From DATBJG01 sp963790545 (GTDB lineage: Bacteria > Acidobacteriota > Vicinamibacteria > Vicinamibacterales > JAMQPK01): a stretch of DNA of 64,000 bases. Where the stretch lies: the NCBI GenBank assembly GCA_963790545.1, contig CAWBPA010000016.1:62001-126000 (forward strand), written 5' to 3'. The notes beneath the pieces are model-generated. The model saw nothing but the letters and a program-made list of their open reading frames with translations. It was not told the DNA's origin and made no database searches. The first letter of the stretch is position 1. Every line of letters begins with the position of its first letter. Shown here one piece after another: positions 35,286 to 44,475 of the stretch. The position numbers and the translations under genes are program-made.

Positions 35286-36149
35286 GCGCGCGCGGCGCTC
35301 GCCAGGCGCCTCATCGGGCTGCGGCGCATCGACGCCCGCGTTCATGTCACCGAATATCCCGGACATGCCGTCGAGCTGACTCGCGAGGCACTCGCCGAGG
35401 GTGCCAGCCTCGTCTGCGCCTGGGGGGGCGACGGAACGGTGAACGAGGTCGCAACCGTGCTCGCCTACACGGGCATCCCTCTCGCCGTCGTCCCCGAGGG
35501 CTCCGGCAATGGCCTCGCACGCGAGTTAGGGGTCTATCTGGGGCCCGAAAAGGCGTTCGACGTGGCCATCAACGGACGCGATCGCGTCATTGACGCCGGG
35601 CAGATGGGAGATCGGCTCTTCTTCAATCTTGCCGGCATCGGCCTCGACGGAAGGATTGCGGCGCTCTTCAACGAGCAGGCGCCTCAGCGTCGTGGATTCT
35701 TCAGGTACATCTGGCTCGGGTGGCAGCAGCTCGTCACGTACGAACCGGCGTCCTACCGCATCCAAATTCAGAACGAACGGGAGAACGAACGGGAGAACGA
35801 ACCGCTGGAGCTGCGCGCGATCATGCTCGTCACGGCCAATCTGCGTCAGTACGGCAACGGCGCGTATATCGCGCCCCATGCGGACGCCGAGGATGGACGG
35901 CTCGATCTCGTGATTGTGGGTGCGCGGTCAATGGGCCGCGCGTTCCTGCTAACGCCGCGCCTGTTCACACGGAGTCTTCACCAGGCACCGAACATCCTGA
36001 CGAAACAGGTGACACGGGTGTCGATCTCATCGACGAAACCGCTCGTGTGCCATGCGGACGGGGAGCCATTCGAGGCAGAGTCGCCGGTCACGGTCACGGT
36101 CAAACCACGGGCTCTTACGGTCAGAGTTCCCAAATCATTAATGATTTAG
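35229..36149 (+). CDS. Diacylglycerol/sphingoid-type lipid kinase (YegS/DagK family)
   Basis: The protein has 306 residues. VIINPRSGARGRS opens the DAGK catalytic domain, followed by VCAWGGDGTVNEVA (the GGDGT nucleotide loop), VPEGSGNGLARELGV and LFFNLAGIGLDGRIAALFN. It phosphorylates a lipid headgroup on the cytoplasmic face. Residues about 182-191 read NERENERENE and are encoded by a 12-base tandem repeat (cgaacgggagaa) that matches the local repeat family B, apparently inserted into a surface loop. The gene start is the last unit of the 176-bp array upstream. Confidence 0.92.
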   Translation: MLHVIINPRSGARGRSLGGARAALARRLIGLRRIDARVHVTEYPGHAVELTREALAEGASLVCAWGGDGTVNEVATVLAYTGIPLAVVPEGSGNGLARELGVYLGPEKAFDVAINGRDRVIDAGQMGDRLFFNLAGIGLDGRIAALFNEQAPQRRGFFRYIWLGWQQLVTYEPASYRIQIQNERENERENEPLELRAIMLVTANLRQYGNGAYIAPHADAEDGRLDLVIVGARSMGRAFLLTPRLFTRSLHQAPNILTKQVTRVSISSTKPLVCHADGEPFEAESPVTVTVKPRALTVRVPKSLMI

Positions 36150-36230
36150 CGACTAGTGATTCGTGAATCGTTGGCGATTGGTGATTCGCGATTTGACGAT
36201 CTATTTGGCGATTTAACGACTACTTAATGC
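36147..36230. repeat. Dispersed repeat, family F (gattcgtgaatcgttggtgatt type)
   Basis: A run of 'gtgattcgtgaatcgttggcgattggtgattcgcgatttgacgat' consists of overlapping gatt/aatc blocks. It follows the DagK stop. Similar text occurs at 6775-6810 and 29433-29465. Confidence 0.55.
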
Positions 36231-36231
36231 G

Positions 36232-36331
36232 CGTTGCGAAATTAGGTCGTAGGGCGGGCCTTGCTTTATAGGCCCGCCTGGAGCCTGGTCCAAAGAGCAG
36301 GAACCGGCCTACGTACTGCAATTTCGCAACG
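36232..36331. repeat. 100-bp element with 12-bp terminal inverted repeats
   Basis: CGTTGCGAAATT at 36232-36243 is exactly mirrored by AATTTCGCAACG at 36320-36331. Inside lie an agggcgggcc/ggcccgcct hairpin and a family A core (ccggcctacgtac). The short length, perfect ends and lack of coding potential fit a MITE-like or nested element. It lies between the convergent DagK and SixA genes. Confidence 0.6.
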
Positions 36332-36340
36332 TGCTCTTAG

Positions 36341-36841
36341 CTATTTACCGAGTTTCCTTAGAAGCTTGGGCGTGAGGAACCACGTGAGGCTCCCGGCTCC
36401 GGTGGGCGGAAGGGCCTCTACATCGATGAGGGCAATGGCCCCCTTCTTGAACTCGAGCGCGTGGCGTGACCCCATCAGCCGGGCGGCCAGGGCCCCCATG
36501 CCGGGCTCGTGACCGACGAGCGCGATGCGCCGGCGGCGCGCATGCTTGCCCAGCTCGTCCAGCACCGAGGCATACGACGCCCCCGGTGAGAGCGCATCGG
36601 TCACCGTAATCGGTGGGTCGGGTTTCAGTTCGGACGCGATCAGCTCGGCCGTCTGTTTGGCGCGCACCAACGGGCTCGTCAGGATCACGTCAAAACCCAC
36701 GCCGATTTCGACGAGGCCCTTCGCAATCTTCCGGAGACTCTTGACCCCGTCGTCTGTCAGCGGACGCTTGTTGTCGTCGGGCCACGCGTCGCCGCGTTCG
36801 GCCGCAATGCCATGGCGAATCAGATACAGTTCAGCAGCCAC
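36341..36841 (-). CDS. sixA: SixA-type phosphohistidine phosphatase
   Basis: The protein has 166 residues with the histidine-phosphatase signature R9-H10-G11 (LYLIRHGIAAERG), SPLVRAKQTAELIA and the second catalytic His in LVGHEPGMG. SixA dephosphorylates phosphohistidine on signalling proteins or acts as a small phosphomonoesterase. It is next to a CHAD gene on the same strand, 43 bases downstream of it, an arrangement common where polyphosphate is handled. Confidence 0.9.
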   Translation of the reverse strand: MAAELYLIRHGIAAERGDAWPDDNKRPLTDDGVKSLRKIAKGLVEIGVGFDVILTSPLVRAKQTAELIASELKPDPPITVTDALSPGASYASVLDELGKHARRRRIALVGHEPGMGALAARLMGSRHALEFKKGAIALIDVEALPPTGAGSLTWFLTPKLLRKLGK

Positions 36842-36883
36842 TTGAATTGGTCTCCGTGAAAGGCGCGGCAGTAGCGTGATGAA

Positions 36884-37882
36884 TCATCGACCCAATGCGC
36901 GATCAGCGGCGATGCGAGGACGGGACGTCCGTCCGTGCGAAGCCTTTGCCAGCCGTTTGCGCACCGGCCGGCCGATGGGGCCGATGTCCGAGGCCTGCTG
37001 ACGAACGCCCGCACAGAGCTTCATGAGGTCCTCGCGCTGGCAGACAAACTGCGCGTGATAGAGACGGGTTTCCTCTTCGAGGAGCCGGGTCAGCCGTTCG
37101 AGCGAATCGGACAAGACCGGATGCCCCTGTGCCGCGTGCACGGTCCGGACGCGATCGAGCAACATCTCACGATCATGAAGCTCGCCGAGATTGTCCTGCA
37201 TCCTCTTCAGAATTCGAATGGCCGACGTGAGACCAGCGATCCTCGCTTCCTGCCCGAGCTCCAGCGCGTATCGAAGTTTCTTGACCGACACCCGCACCCC
37301 ATGCAGCCGGTCCGGCGCATACAGCGCTCCCGCATACCCGATAAACTGCTCGAGCTGTTTCGACCGGCGCACAATCCGGGCAGCCAGGGCGAGCCGCCAA
37401 CGTTCATCCGACTCCACAGGTTGGGGACTCTCACGGTCGCGAGCGGTTGTCTTCTTCTTTTGCTTCGTCGCCTTGGTCAGCTTGCGCAAGAGCTCTTCCG
37501 GAGTCACCGAATCCAGATGCTCTCGCAGCAGATCCTGAAGATCTTTTCGCTTGGCAACAACCTCTTGACGCACGAGCTGGATGGCCGAACGATTCTCCGG
37601 ATGCGCTCGTTCGAAGTCTGTCAGCAGTAACAGACTGACGTCGCATTCGCGAACGGGGCCGAGCGTGCGTGTCAGCGCGCGGACAGCGCGCTGCATCCGT
37701 CTCACGCGGTGCGGATGGTTGTTGCCGTTGGACAGGATGGGGAGCGCTTCGCGAATCCGCCGCGATGCGACGCGCAGCTGATGCACGCCGTCCAGATCAC
37801 CTTGCCGTGCATCCTTCCACAATCGATCAATCCCCTCCAAGCGCTTAAGCCAGAGGGTGTCACGGAGGCGTTGTACGTTCAT
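36884..37882 (-). CDS. CHAD domain protein
   Basis: The start is the ATG at 37882 (MNVQRLRDTLWLKRLEG), with 332 residues. The CHAD fold is a helical bundle with conserved basic pairs: VHQLRVASRRIREALP, TRTLGPVRECDVSL and HGVRVSVKKLRYALELGQEARI, LKRMQDNLGELHDREMLL. CHAD domains bind polyphosphate through these Arg/Lys/His residues. The adjacent SixA and the divergent Ppx/GppA phosphatase support a polyphosphate module. A long open frame continues 5' of the start but shows no conserved content. Confidence 0.9.
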   Translation of the reverse strand: MNVQRLRDTLWLKRLEGIDRLWKDARQGDLDGVHQLRVASRRIREALPILSNGNNHPHRVRRMQRAVRALTRTLGPVRECDVSLLLLTDFERAHPENRSAIQLVRQEVVAKRKDLQDLLREHLDSVTPEELLRKLTKATKQKKKTTARDRESPQPVESDERWRLALAARIVRRSKQLEQFIGYAGALYAPDRLHGVRVSVKKLRYALELGQEARIAGLTSAIRILKRMQDNLGELHDREMLLDRVRTVHAAQGHPVLSDSLERLTRLLEEETRLYHAQFVCQREDLMKLCAGVRQQASDIGPIGRPVRKRLAKASHGRTSRPRIAADRALGR

Positions 37883-38027
37883 GATAGGATTGACGATAAG
37901 AGGACTATGATGTGGTCGGGCGCGTTTGCTGGAGCGATTATAGTGCGCGGCCCGCAGTTGAGAAACTGATCGACGCGTCACATGTCCAGACGCGTCTCGC
38001 GATCCTACCATTAAATCCCTATTCCGC

Positions 38028-39711
38028 ATGCGGATAGCGGCCATCGACATCGGCACAAACTCGGTCCACATGATCGTCGTCCAAGTCCGGCCCGACCTGT
38101 CGTTCGAGGTGATTGGCCGCGAAAAGGAAATGGTGCGGCTGGGAGCCGGAGGTCTGGGAGGCCGCGCCCTCACCGTCGAAGCGATGAATGCCGCGCTGCA
38201 GGCCCTGTCGAAGTTCCGGCGACTGGCAGAATCGCATCGGGTCGACGAGATTCGGGCCGCTGCAACCAGCGCGACACGTGAGGCCGAAAACGGTGGCGAG
38301 TTCCTCAAGGCCATCGAGAGCCAGACAGGAATCCGCGCGCAGGTGATCTCCGGTCAGGAAGAGGCGCAGCTCATTCATCGTGCGGCGCTCTACGGCGTCG
38401 ATGCCGGCGATCGCGACGCGGCGGTCATCGACATCGGTGGTGGCAGCGTTGAAATCACCCTGGGATCGGCCCAGGGACGCCCGATTGTCCCGAAGCTTCA
38501 AGCTCGGCGTCATCCGCCTGACCGAACGATTTGTCACGAGCGATCCGCTCTCGCGTCGTGAGGAGCGGAAGCTCGTTGGTCACATCATCGACGAGCTGGG
38601 CGCGTATATCGCGAAGATCGTGAAGGCCGGATTCGGTCGCGTCATCGGTACGTCAGGGACCATTCTGAGTCTCGGCGCCATGGCCTGGGCCGCTGAACGG
38701 GGACGCGCCCCGGACGAGCTGCGCAATCTTCGCGTCCCGAGCAAAGCCATGCACCGGTTGCGCAAGACGGTGCTGGATCAGGACATCAACCAGCGTCTCA
38801 AGCTGCCCGCCGTGGATCCGCGGAGCGTCGATCTACTCGTCGCGGGGTCTGTGCTGCTCGATACGATCCTGCGCGAGCTTGGCGCTGAAGAGTTCACGCT
38901 CTGTGACTACGCGCTTCGCGAAGGGCTCGTTCTTGATTACATTGCCCGTAATCGCAAGCACATTGCGCAGATCGATCGGTATCCCGATGTCCGCCGGCGA
39001 AGCGTCATCGAGCTGTGCGAGCGCTGCCGCTACTGGCCGGAGCACGCGCAACAGGTGGCTCGGCTGGCGACGTCGCTGTTCGATCAGACCCGCGCTGTCC
39101 ATGGCTTGACGGACCGCGAACGTGAATGGCTGGAATATGCCGCCCTGATGCATGATATTGGTGTCCATATCAGCTACCCACGGCACCATAAGCACTCGTA
39201 CTACCTGATCAAGAATGGTGACCTCCGCGGCTTCGAGCCGACGGAAATCGAGTTCATGGCGCTGGCGGCCCGCTACCACCGCAGCAACACGCCCAAAAAG
39301 TCACACGAAGGGATGCGCGATCTGAAAGGCGACGATCGCCGAATGGTTCGGATGATGGCCGCATTGCTTCGTCTGGCGGAAGGTCTCGAACGCAGCCACT
39401 CTCAGGTCGTTTCCAAACTCGAACTTCACGATCGGGACAAGGACTATCTCCTCAAAGTCCGCGCGAACGGCGACGCCGAACTCGAGCTGTGGGCCGCCCA
39501 TCGGCAGCGGGCCCCGCTCGAGGCACTTCTCGGCAAGCCGGTCTACATCAGCGCGGACGGAACCGGATATGCTGAACAATCTCACAAGTCGACATCAGTA
39601 TCCCGGCAAGTTGTTCGTCGTGGAAGGGATCGACGGGTCCGGAAAGACGACGCAGCTGTCGCTCCTGGCCAAGTGGCTGACCGCGGCCGGGCAGCGCGTC
39701 TTCGTCACTGA
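38028..39711 (+). CDS. Ppx/GppA phosphatase with HD domain; one frameshift
   Basis: From ATG 38028 the actin-like ATPase fold is clear: IAAIDIGTNSVHMIVVQ, the catalytic Glu in ISGQEEAQLI and VIDIGGGSVEITLG. The frame shifts near 38495 and continues FKLGVIRLTERFVTSDPLSRRE, GTSGTILSLGAMAW, then an HD domain with HAQQVARLATSLFDQ and LMHDIGVHISYPRHHKHSYYL. Such proteins cleave polyphosphate ends or pppGpp. The stop in the second frame at 39711 overlaps the next gene by 142 bases; a further indel near 39560 probably hides the natural stop. It is divergent from CHAD. Confidence 0.85.
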
Positions 39712-40268
39712 GTGGAACTCGTCGGCGCTCGTCAAGGCCGCCACCAAAGCGGGCAAGAAGAAGAACGCCCTCACGCCCATGACCTTCAGCCTGCTGCACG
39801 CGACCGACTTCGCCGACCGCCTGCTCTACAACATCATTCCGCCGCTCAAAGCCGGCATGATCGTGCTGGCAGACCGGTACGCGTATACCGCGTTCGCGCG
39901 AGACGCCGCCAGAGGTGTGGATCGGAACTGGGTGCGCGAGCTTTACAGCTTCGCCGTCCGTCCCGACCTCGCGCTTGTACTTCAGGGTGCCCATTGACGT
40001 CTCGCTCGATCGCCTGCTCGCACGGCGTGTCAAGCTCAAGTTCTACGAAGCAGGTATGGACCTCGCCCTCAGCCCGAACGTCGCGGAAAGCTTCCGGCTG
40101 TTTCAGGGTCGGGTGCTCGAAGAGTACGACCGGATTGTCGAGGAGTTCGATCTGACCGTGGTCGATGCCCGGGCCAGCATCACTGAACAGCAGCGCGTGG
40201 TGCGCCGCGTCGTCGCGCCGATGCTCGAGGCCGAGCGCGAACCCGCCATGGCAGCTGCCGAAGAGTAG
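39569..40268 (+). CDS. Thymidylate kinase-like P-loop protein, first copy; one frameshift
   Basis: The P-loop is E19-GIDGSGK26-TTQ, followed by the thymidylate-kinase DRY-like motif VLADRYAYTAFARDAARG and ALTPMTFSLLHATDFADRLLYNIIPPLKAG. The frame shifts near 39985 (RPDLALVL|YFRVPIDVSLDRLLARR), after which the lid region LKFYEAGMDLALSPNVAESFRLFQ continues normally. About 232 residues. dTMP kinases phosphorylate dTMP, but this pair next to polyphosphate genes may act on another substrate. It is followed after 11 bases by a paralogue. Confidence 0.78.
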
Positions 40269-40279
40269 AGGAATATTCC

Positions 40280-41044
40280 ATGTCCCCAGAACGCGACATT
40301 CCCGAAGGCGCCAACGGAGGCATTCAGCCGGGCCACTACTACGGCCACGGCCTCCCCTATCTGGATATCGAGGGCTACCCCGGACGCATCATCGCGATCG
40401 AAGGGACCGACGGTGTCGGCCGTACCACCCAAATCAATCTGCTCCGCGAATGGCTCGAGGTACAGGGATTTGGAGTCGTTGAAACCGGATGGACGCGCTC
40501 GGCGCTCATGCAGCCGACGATCGAGCTCGCCAAATCGAGCAACACGCTCAACAAGCTGACCTTCGTGCTGCTCTACGCGACCGATTTCGCCGACCGCCTC
40601 GAGAAAGAGATCATCCCCGCACTCAAGGCGGGGTTCATCGTGCTCTCGGACCGCTACATCTTCACGGCGCTGGCGCGCGCGGGCGTCCGGGGCGTCGATC
40701 GACCGTGGCTGCGCAGCCTGTACGGGTTCGCCATCGCTCCCCATCTCGTCTTCTATCTGAAGACCGATGTCGAAACGCTTATCTCACGGGTCCTGGCGTC
40801 GCGCGGTATGGATTTCTGGGAATCAGGGATGGATCTGAAGGGCGGTGACGACATCTACGACAGCTTCCGCGCATACCAGAACAAGCTGCTGCGCGAGTAC
40901 AACTCGATGGCCGACGAATTCCATTTCCGCGTCATCGACGCTCGTCGCCCCGTCGATGCGATTCAGGAAGAGCTCCGGCGCCAGATTCACGCGTTCCTCA
41001 CGGCCAACGACAGGACGGCAGACGCGGTCCCTCTCTCGAAGTGA
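40280..41044 (+). CDS. Thymidylate kinase-like paralogue with Arg in place of Walker A Lys
   Basis: The protein has 254 residues and a 30-residue N-terminal extension. The P-loop reads E41-GTDGVGR48-TTQ; the invariant Lys that contacts ATP phosphates is Arg48. The remaining motifs are like those of the upstream copy: LNKLTFVLLYATDFADRLEKEIIPALKAGFIVLSDRYIFTALARAGVRG and FWESGMDLKGGDDIYDSFRAYQ. Loss of the Lys suggests a non-catalytic or altered partner. It is co-transcribed with the upstream copy, and probably with Ppx. Confidence 0.82.
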   Translation: MSPERDIPEGANGGIQPGHYYGHGLPYLDIEGYPGRIIAIEGTDGVGRTTQINLLREWLEVQGFGVVETGWTRSALMQPTIELAKSSNTLNKLTFVLLYATDFADRLEKEIIPALKAGFIVLSDRYIFTALARAGVRGVDRPWLRSLYGFAIAPHLVFYLKTDVETLISRVLASRGMDFWESGMDLKGGDDIYDSFRAYQNKLLREYNSMADEFHFRVIDARRPVDAIQEELRRQIHAFLTANDRTADAVPLSK

Positions 41045-41099
41045 CGGTTTCGCCAGGGCTTCGCTGCCCGGCGTGTCCCAAATTGTTCCAAATCGGGCC

Positions 41100-41128
41100 G
41101 TTTACAGCGTTTTAACACGTTGGAAACA
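41100..41128 (+). promoter_or_regulatory. Putative Pho box before the porin-pst2 operon
   Basis: GTTTACA-gcgt-TTTAACA-cgtt-GGAAACA: three seven-base blocks with exact 11-base phasing, ending 32 bases before the porin ATG at 41161. Confidence 0.6.
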
Positions 41129-41160
41129 GCCCCGAAATCTGGCTGTCGTACCGTCGACAC

Positions 41161-42459
41161 ATGACGAGCAGATGCTTGGTTTTGAGTCTGTCGCTACTGT
41201 TGACCTGTCATCGGTCCGTGTTCGGTCAAACGACTGCGCTTCCTCCGCAGCCATCCGGGATTTCCGACTCCATCGAGGCCCGGGCTGACAATTCCCTGGG
41301 AGGAGTCCCAATCTTCTCGCGGACCGAGTGGACAGTCCCACTGGAACCGGCCGGCAAGGGGCTCCTGTCGGCGGCCCCCGCGCGAATGGCGCAAGCGGCG
41401 GGCGACCGCGACAAGCGTCGATCGACGTACGACAGGATCTGGAAGTTCGCAGAGTGGTACAAGGACGAATCCAACCCCGTAGTCCAGAGTGTGCTGTTCA
41501 GCGGACGGTACCAATACGAGTACGCCTCGATTAATGCGGACCAGGGCAATCTTGGCGAGTGGAACGTTCGTCGTATGCGGCTCGGACCCAAGATGACGCT
41601 GTTCAAGAAGTTTGTCTTCCACAGCGAAGTTGAGCTCAACCCGCAGGAACACGATCCCTTCTACATGCGCTTTACGGATTTCTACGTCCAGTGGAATCGA
41701 AGCAAGCGCCTGGCCCTCACGGTGGGCAAGCAGGGCGTCCCCTTCACGATGGATGGCTCCACATCGTCCAAAGAGCTCATCACGATCGATCGAAGCAACC
41801 TGACCAACAACATCTGGTTCACCGAGGAGTACCTTCCGGGCGTGAGCGTCTCGGGCACGGCCGCGCCGTGGGTCTATCGCACAGGCGTGTATTCGGCCGG
41901 CGCCAGAAACCGCGAGTTCGGCGAGTTCACCGGGGATCTTTTTACGCTTGGCCTCGTAGGCTATGACTTCGCCAAGACTCTCCACGTGAAGGAAGCCCTC
42001 CTGGCCGGCAACTACATCTATCAGCATCCGGATCGTCAGAACACCTTCACCCGGCAGCTCGAGCACGTCTTCTCCGTCAACTTCAAGTTCGATGCGGACA
42101 AGTGGGGCTTCCGGACGGACCTGTCGACGGCGACCGGGTACCTCGGCCAGAGCGATCTGTGGGGCGTGATGGCCATGCCGTTCTACAACTTCACCGACAA
42201 GCTCCAGGTCGTGGGTCGCTACACGTTCCTCGGGAGCGATCAGGTGAACGGCGTCCGGCTTGGGACCTACGAGAACCGCGTGGTTCCCGGCCGCGGCGAC
42301 AAGTACAACGAAGGGTATCTGGGCGCCAACTACTACTTCTACGGTCACAAGCTCAAGCTGCAAAGCGGCGTCCAATGGGCGGACATGAGCGACCGGGCCA
42401 ACGACGGAGGCGCCTATTCAGGCGTCGCATGGACGACAGGCCTGCGCGTGGGTTGGTAA
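41161..42459 (+). CDS. Phosphate-selective porin O/P family outer-membrane protein
   Basis: The protein has 432 residues. A signal peptide (MTSRCLVLSLSLLLTCHRSVFGQ) precedes a beta-barrel of alternating residues. Diagnostic segments are FSGRYQYEYASINADQGNLGEWNVRRMRLGPKMTLFKKFVFHSEVELN, DFYVQWNRSKRLALTVGKQGVPFTMDGSTSSKELITIDRSNLTNNIWF and the final GLRVGW strand. OprP/OprO porins form anion channels for phosphate or polyphosphate. It is the first gene of the second phosphate operon and has a Pho-box-like site upstream. Confidence 0.9.
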   Translation: MTSRCLVLSLSLLLTCHRSVFGQTTALPPQPSGISDSIEARADNSLGGVPIFSRTEWTVPLEPAGKGLLSAAPARMAQAAGDRDKRRSTYDRIWKFAEWYKDESNPVVQSVLFSGRYQYEYASINADQGNLGEWNVRRMRLGPKMTLFKKFVFHSEVELNPQEHDPFYMRFTDFYVQWNRSKRLALTVGKQGVPFTMDGSTSSKELITIDRSNLTNNIWFTEEYLPGVSVSGTAAPWVYRTGVYSAGARNREFGEFTGDLFTLGLVGYDFAKTLHVKEALLAGNYIYQHPDRQNTFTRQLEHVFSVNFKFDADKWGFRTDLSTATGYLGQSDLWGVMAMPFYNFTDKLQVVGRYTFLGSDQVNGVRLGTYENRVVPGRGDKYNEGYLGANYYFYGHKLKLQSGVQWADMSDRANDGGAYSGVAWTTGLRVGW

Positions 42460-42498
42460 ATGTGTTGACTAAGTGGTTCGCTCCTGCGAAGTACGCCG

Positions 42499-42545
42499 AG
42501 CGCTGAAAGCGCGAGGTACAGGTCGTGGGGGTGGGGCCCCACGAC
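42499..42545 (+). promoter_or_regulatory. Hairpins between porin and pstS, possible attenuator
   Basis: AGCGCTGAAAGCGC (42499-42512) is followed by a nine-base-pair stem GTCGTGGGG / CCCCACGAC (42522-42545) without a clear T-run. The stem may set the ratio of porin to PstS, or protect the mRNA end. Confidence 0.45.
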
Positions 42546-42566
42546 CCATTAAAGAATGGTGACTCA

Positions 42567-43600
42567 ATGCAAATGAAAAGCGTGCTGATGGTCGCGGCCG
42601 TACTAAGTGCAACAGGCGTGATGGCCTGCGGTGGCGGTTCGAGCGAGCAGTCAACCACCGCCAGCCAGGCATCGGCCGGGCTCATCAAGATTGACGGCTC
42701 GAGCACCGTCTATCCCATCTCGGAAGCGGTGGCCGAAGAGTTTCAGAATAAGAATCAGAACGTCCGCGTCACGGTCGGCGTGTCCGGCACGGGCGGGGGC
42801 TTCCAGAAGTTCTGCGCGGGCGAGACCGACATTTCGAATGCCTCCAGGCCGATTTCAAAGACCGAAATCGAGAAGTGCGCCGGTGCCGGCATTGCCTACA
42901 CCGAGCTGCCGATTGCCTACGACGGCCTGGCGGTGCTCGTGAACCCCAAGAACAACTGGGTGGACCACTTCACGGTGGCCGAGCTGAAGAAGATCTGGGC
43001 GCCTGAGGCCCAGAACAAGGTCATGAAGTGGAGCGACGTACGGGCGGGCTGGCCCGATCGCGAGCTGCACCTGTTTGGTCCCGGGGTCGACTCCGGCACC
43101 TACGACTACTTCACCGCCGCGATTGTCGGTAAGGAAGGTTCGAGCCGCGGCGACTTCACCGCGAGCGAGGACGACAACGTGCTCGTGCAGGGCGTGTCCA
43201 CCGACGAGGGCGCGCTCGGTTTCTTTGGCTATGAGGACTACGAGCAGAACAAGGCCAAGCTGAAGCTGATTCCCGTTGAAGACGGGAAAGACGACAACGG
43301 CAAGGGCCCGATTGCGCCTTCCCACGAAACCGTTCGGAACGGCACGTACCAGCCGCTGTCACGCCCGATGTTCATCTACGTGTCGCACAAGAGTCTCGAA
43401 CGGCCCGAGCTCAAGACCTTTGTCGACTATTACCTCAAGGAAGGTCCCTGGCTCATCGATCAGGTGGGCGCGATACAGCTGGGCGACAAGCCTATGAGCT
43501 CGTGCGGGCCCGATTTGCCAAGCGCACCCCGGGGAGCCTGTTCGCCAGTGGTGGCTCGCAGGTGGGCCTGACCATCGATCAGTTGCTGTCGCAGGAATGA
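42567..43600 (+). CDS. pstS: Phosphate-binding lipoprotein PstS (second system); one frameshift near the end
   Basis: The start is the ATG at 42567 (MQMKSVLMVAAVLSATGVMACGGG), with a lipobox VMAC and a Ser/Thr-rich linker. Phosphate contacts are in KIDGSSTVYPISEAVAEEF, VGVSGTGGGFQKFCAGETDISNASRPI and GPGVDSGTYDYFTAAIVGKEGSSRGDF. Near 43491 an indel sends the frame to a false stop at 43571. In the correct frame the C terminus reads AYELVRARFAKRTPGSLFASG and ends at 43600, overlapping pstC. It is clearly of a different PstS subfamily from the first system. Confidence 0.9.
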
Positions 43601-44475
43601 TGAAACGCGTCGAGCCGCTGATCGAGTGGCTGTTGCTCGCGTGCGCCACAGTCTCCGTTCTGACGACGGTAGGCATCGTGGCGGTGTTGATCGGCGAGAC
43701 CATCTCGTTCCTGCGGGAAGTGTCGATCGTCGAGTTCCTGTTTGGCACGGAGTGGACGCCGCTCTTTGCGAACCAGCGTTTTGGCGTGCTTCCACTCGTG
43801 GCGGGGACCGCGCTCGTGTCGGGCATTGCCATGCTGGTCGCGCTGCCGGCGGGCCTGCTGAGCGCGATCTACCTGAGCGAATACGCCAACGGAACGGTGC
43901 GTCGCGTCATCAAGCCGCTGCTCGAAGTGCTGGCCGGCGTGCCGACGGTGGTTTACGGGTACTTCGCGCTGATGTTCGTGACGCCCGCGTTGCAGCGTGT
44001 GATTCCCGGGCTGGCGGGCTTCAACGCCCTCAGTCCGGGCATCGTCATGGGCATCATGATTCTGCCGGTCGTCTCCTCGCTGGCTGAAGACGCGTTGCAC
44101 GCCGTGCCCACCGGGCTCCGTGAAGGGGCGTACGCGCTCGGCGCGTCACGGATGCAGACGACGATCAGGGTCGTGGTGCCGGCGGCGTTGTCGGGCATTA
44201 CGGCGGCGTTCATCCTGTCCATTTCGCGCGCGGTTGGTGAAACGATGATTGTCGCCATTGCCGCGGGTCAGCAACCGCGGCTCACGGCCAATCCCTTCGT
44301 GCCGGTTGAAACGATGACCGCGTACATCGTGCAGGTCAGCCTTGGCGACACTCCGGCAGGCACGCTCGAGTACAAAACCATCTTTGCCGTGGGCATGCTG
44401 CTCTTCCTGAGCACATTTCTCCTGAATATCGCCAGTGCCTGGCTGCGGGAACGGTTCCGCCAGGAGTACGCATGA
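43597..44475 (+). CDS. pstC: Phosphate ABC permease PstC (second system)
   Basis: The protein has 292 residues and about six membrane helices. The EAA loop is PTGLREGAYALGASRMQTTIRVVVPAALSG, followed by SRAVGETMIVAIAAGQQPRL. GVPTVVYGYFALMFVTPALQ is the conserved central helix. The ATG overlaps the corrected pstS stop (ATGA-like), and its own stop overlaps the pstA ATG at 44472. Confidence 0.92.
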   Translation: MMKRVEPLIEWLLLACATVSVLTTVGIVAVLIGETISFLREVSIVEFLFGTEWTPLFANQRFGVLPLVAGTALVSGIAMLVALPAGLLSAIYLSEYANGTVRRVIKPLLEVLAGVPTVVYGYFALMFVTPALQRVIPGLAGFNALSPGIVMGIMILPVVSSLAEDALHAVPTGLREGAYALGASRMQTTIRVVVPAALSGITAAFILSISRAVGETMIVAIAAGQQPRLTANPFVPVETMTAYIVQVSLGDTPAGTLEYKTIFAVGMLLFLSTFLLNIASAWLRERFRQEYA

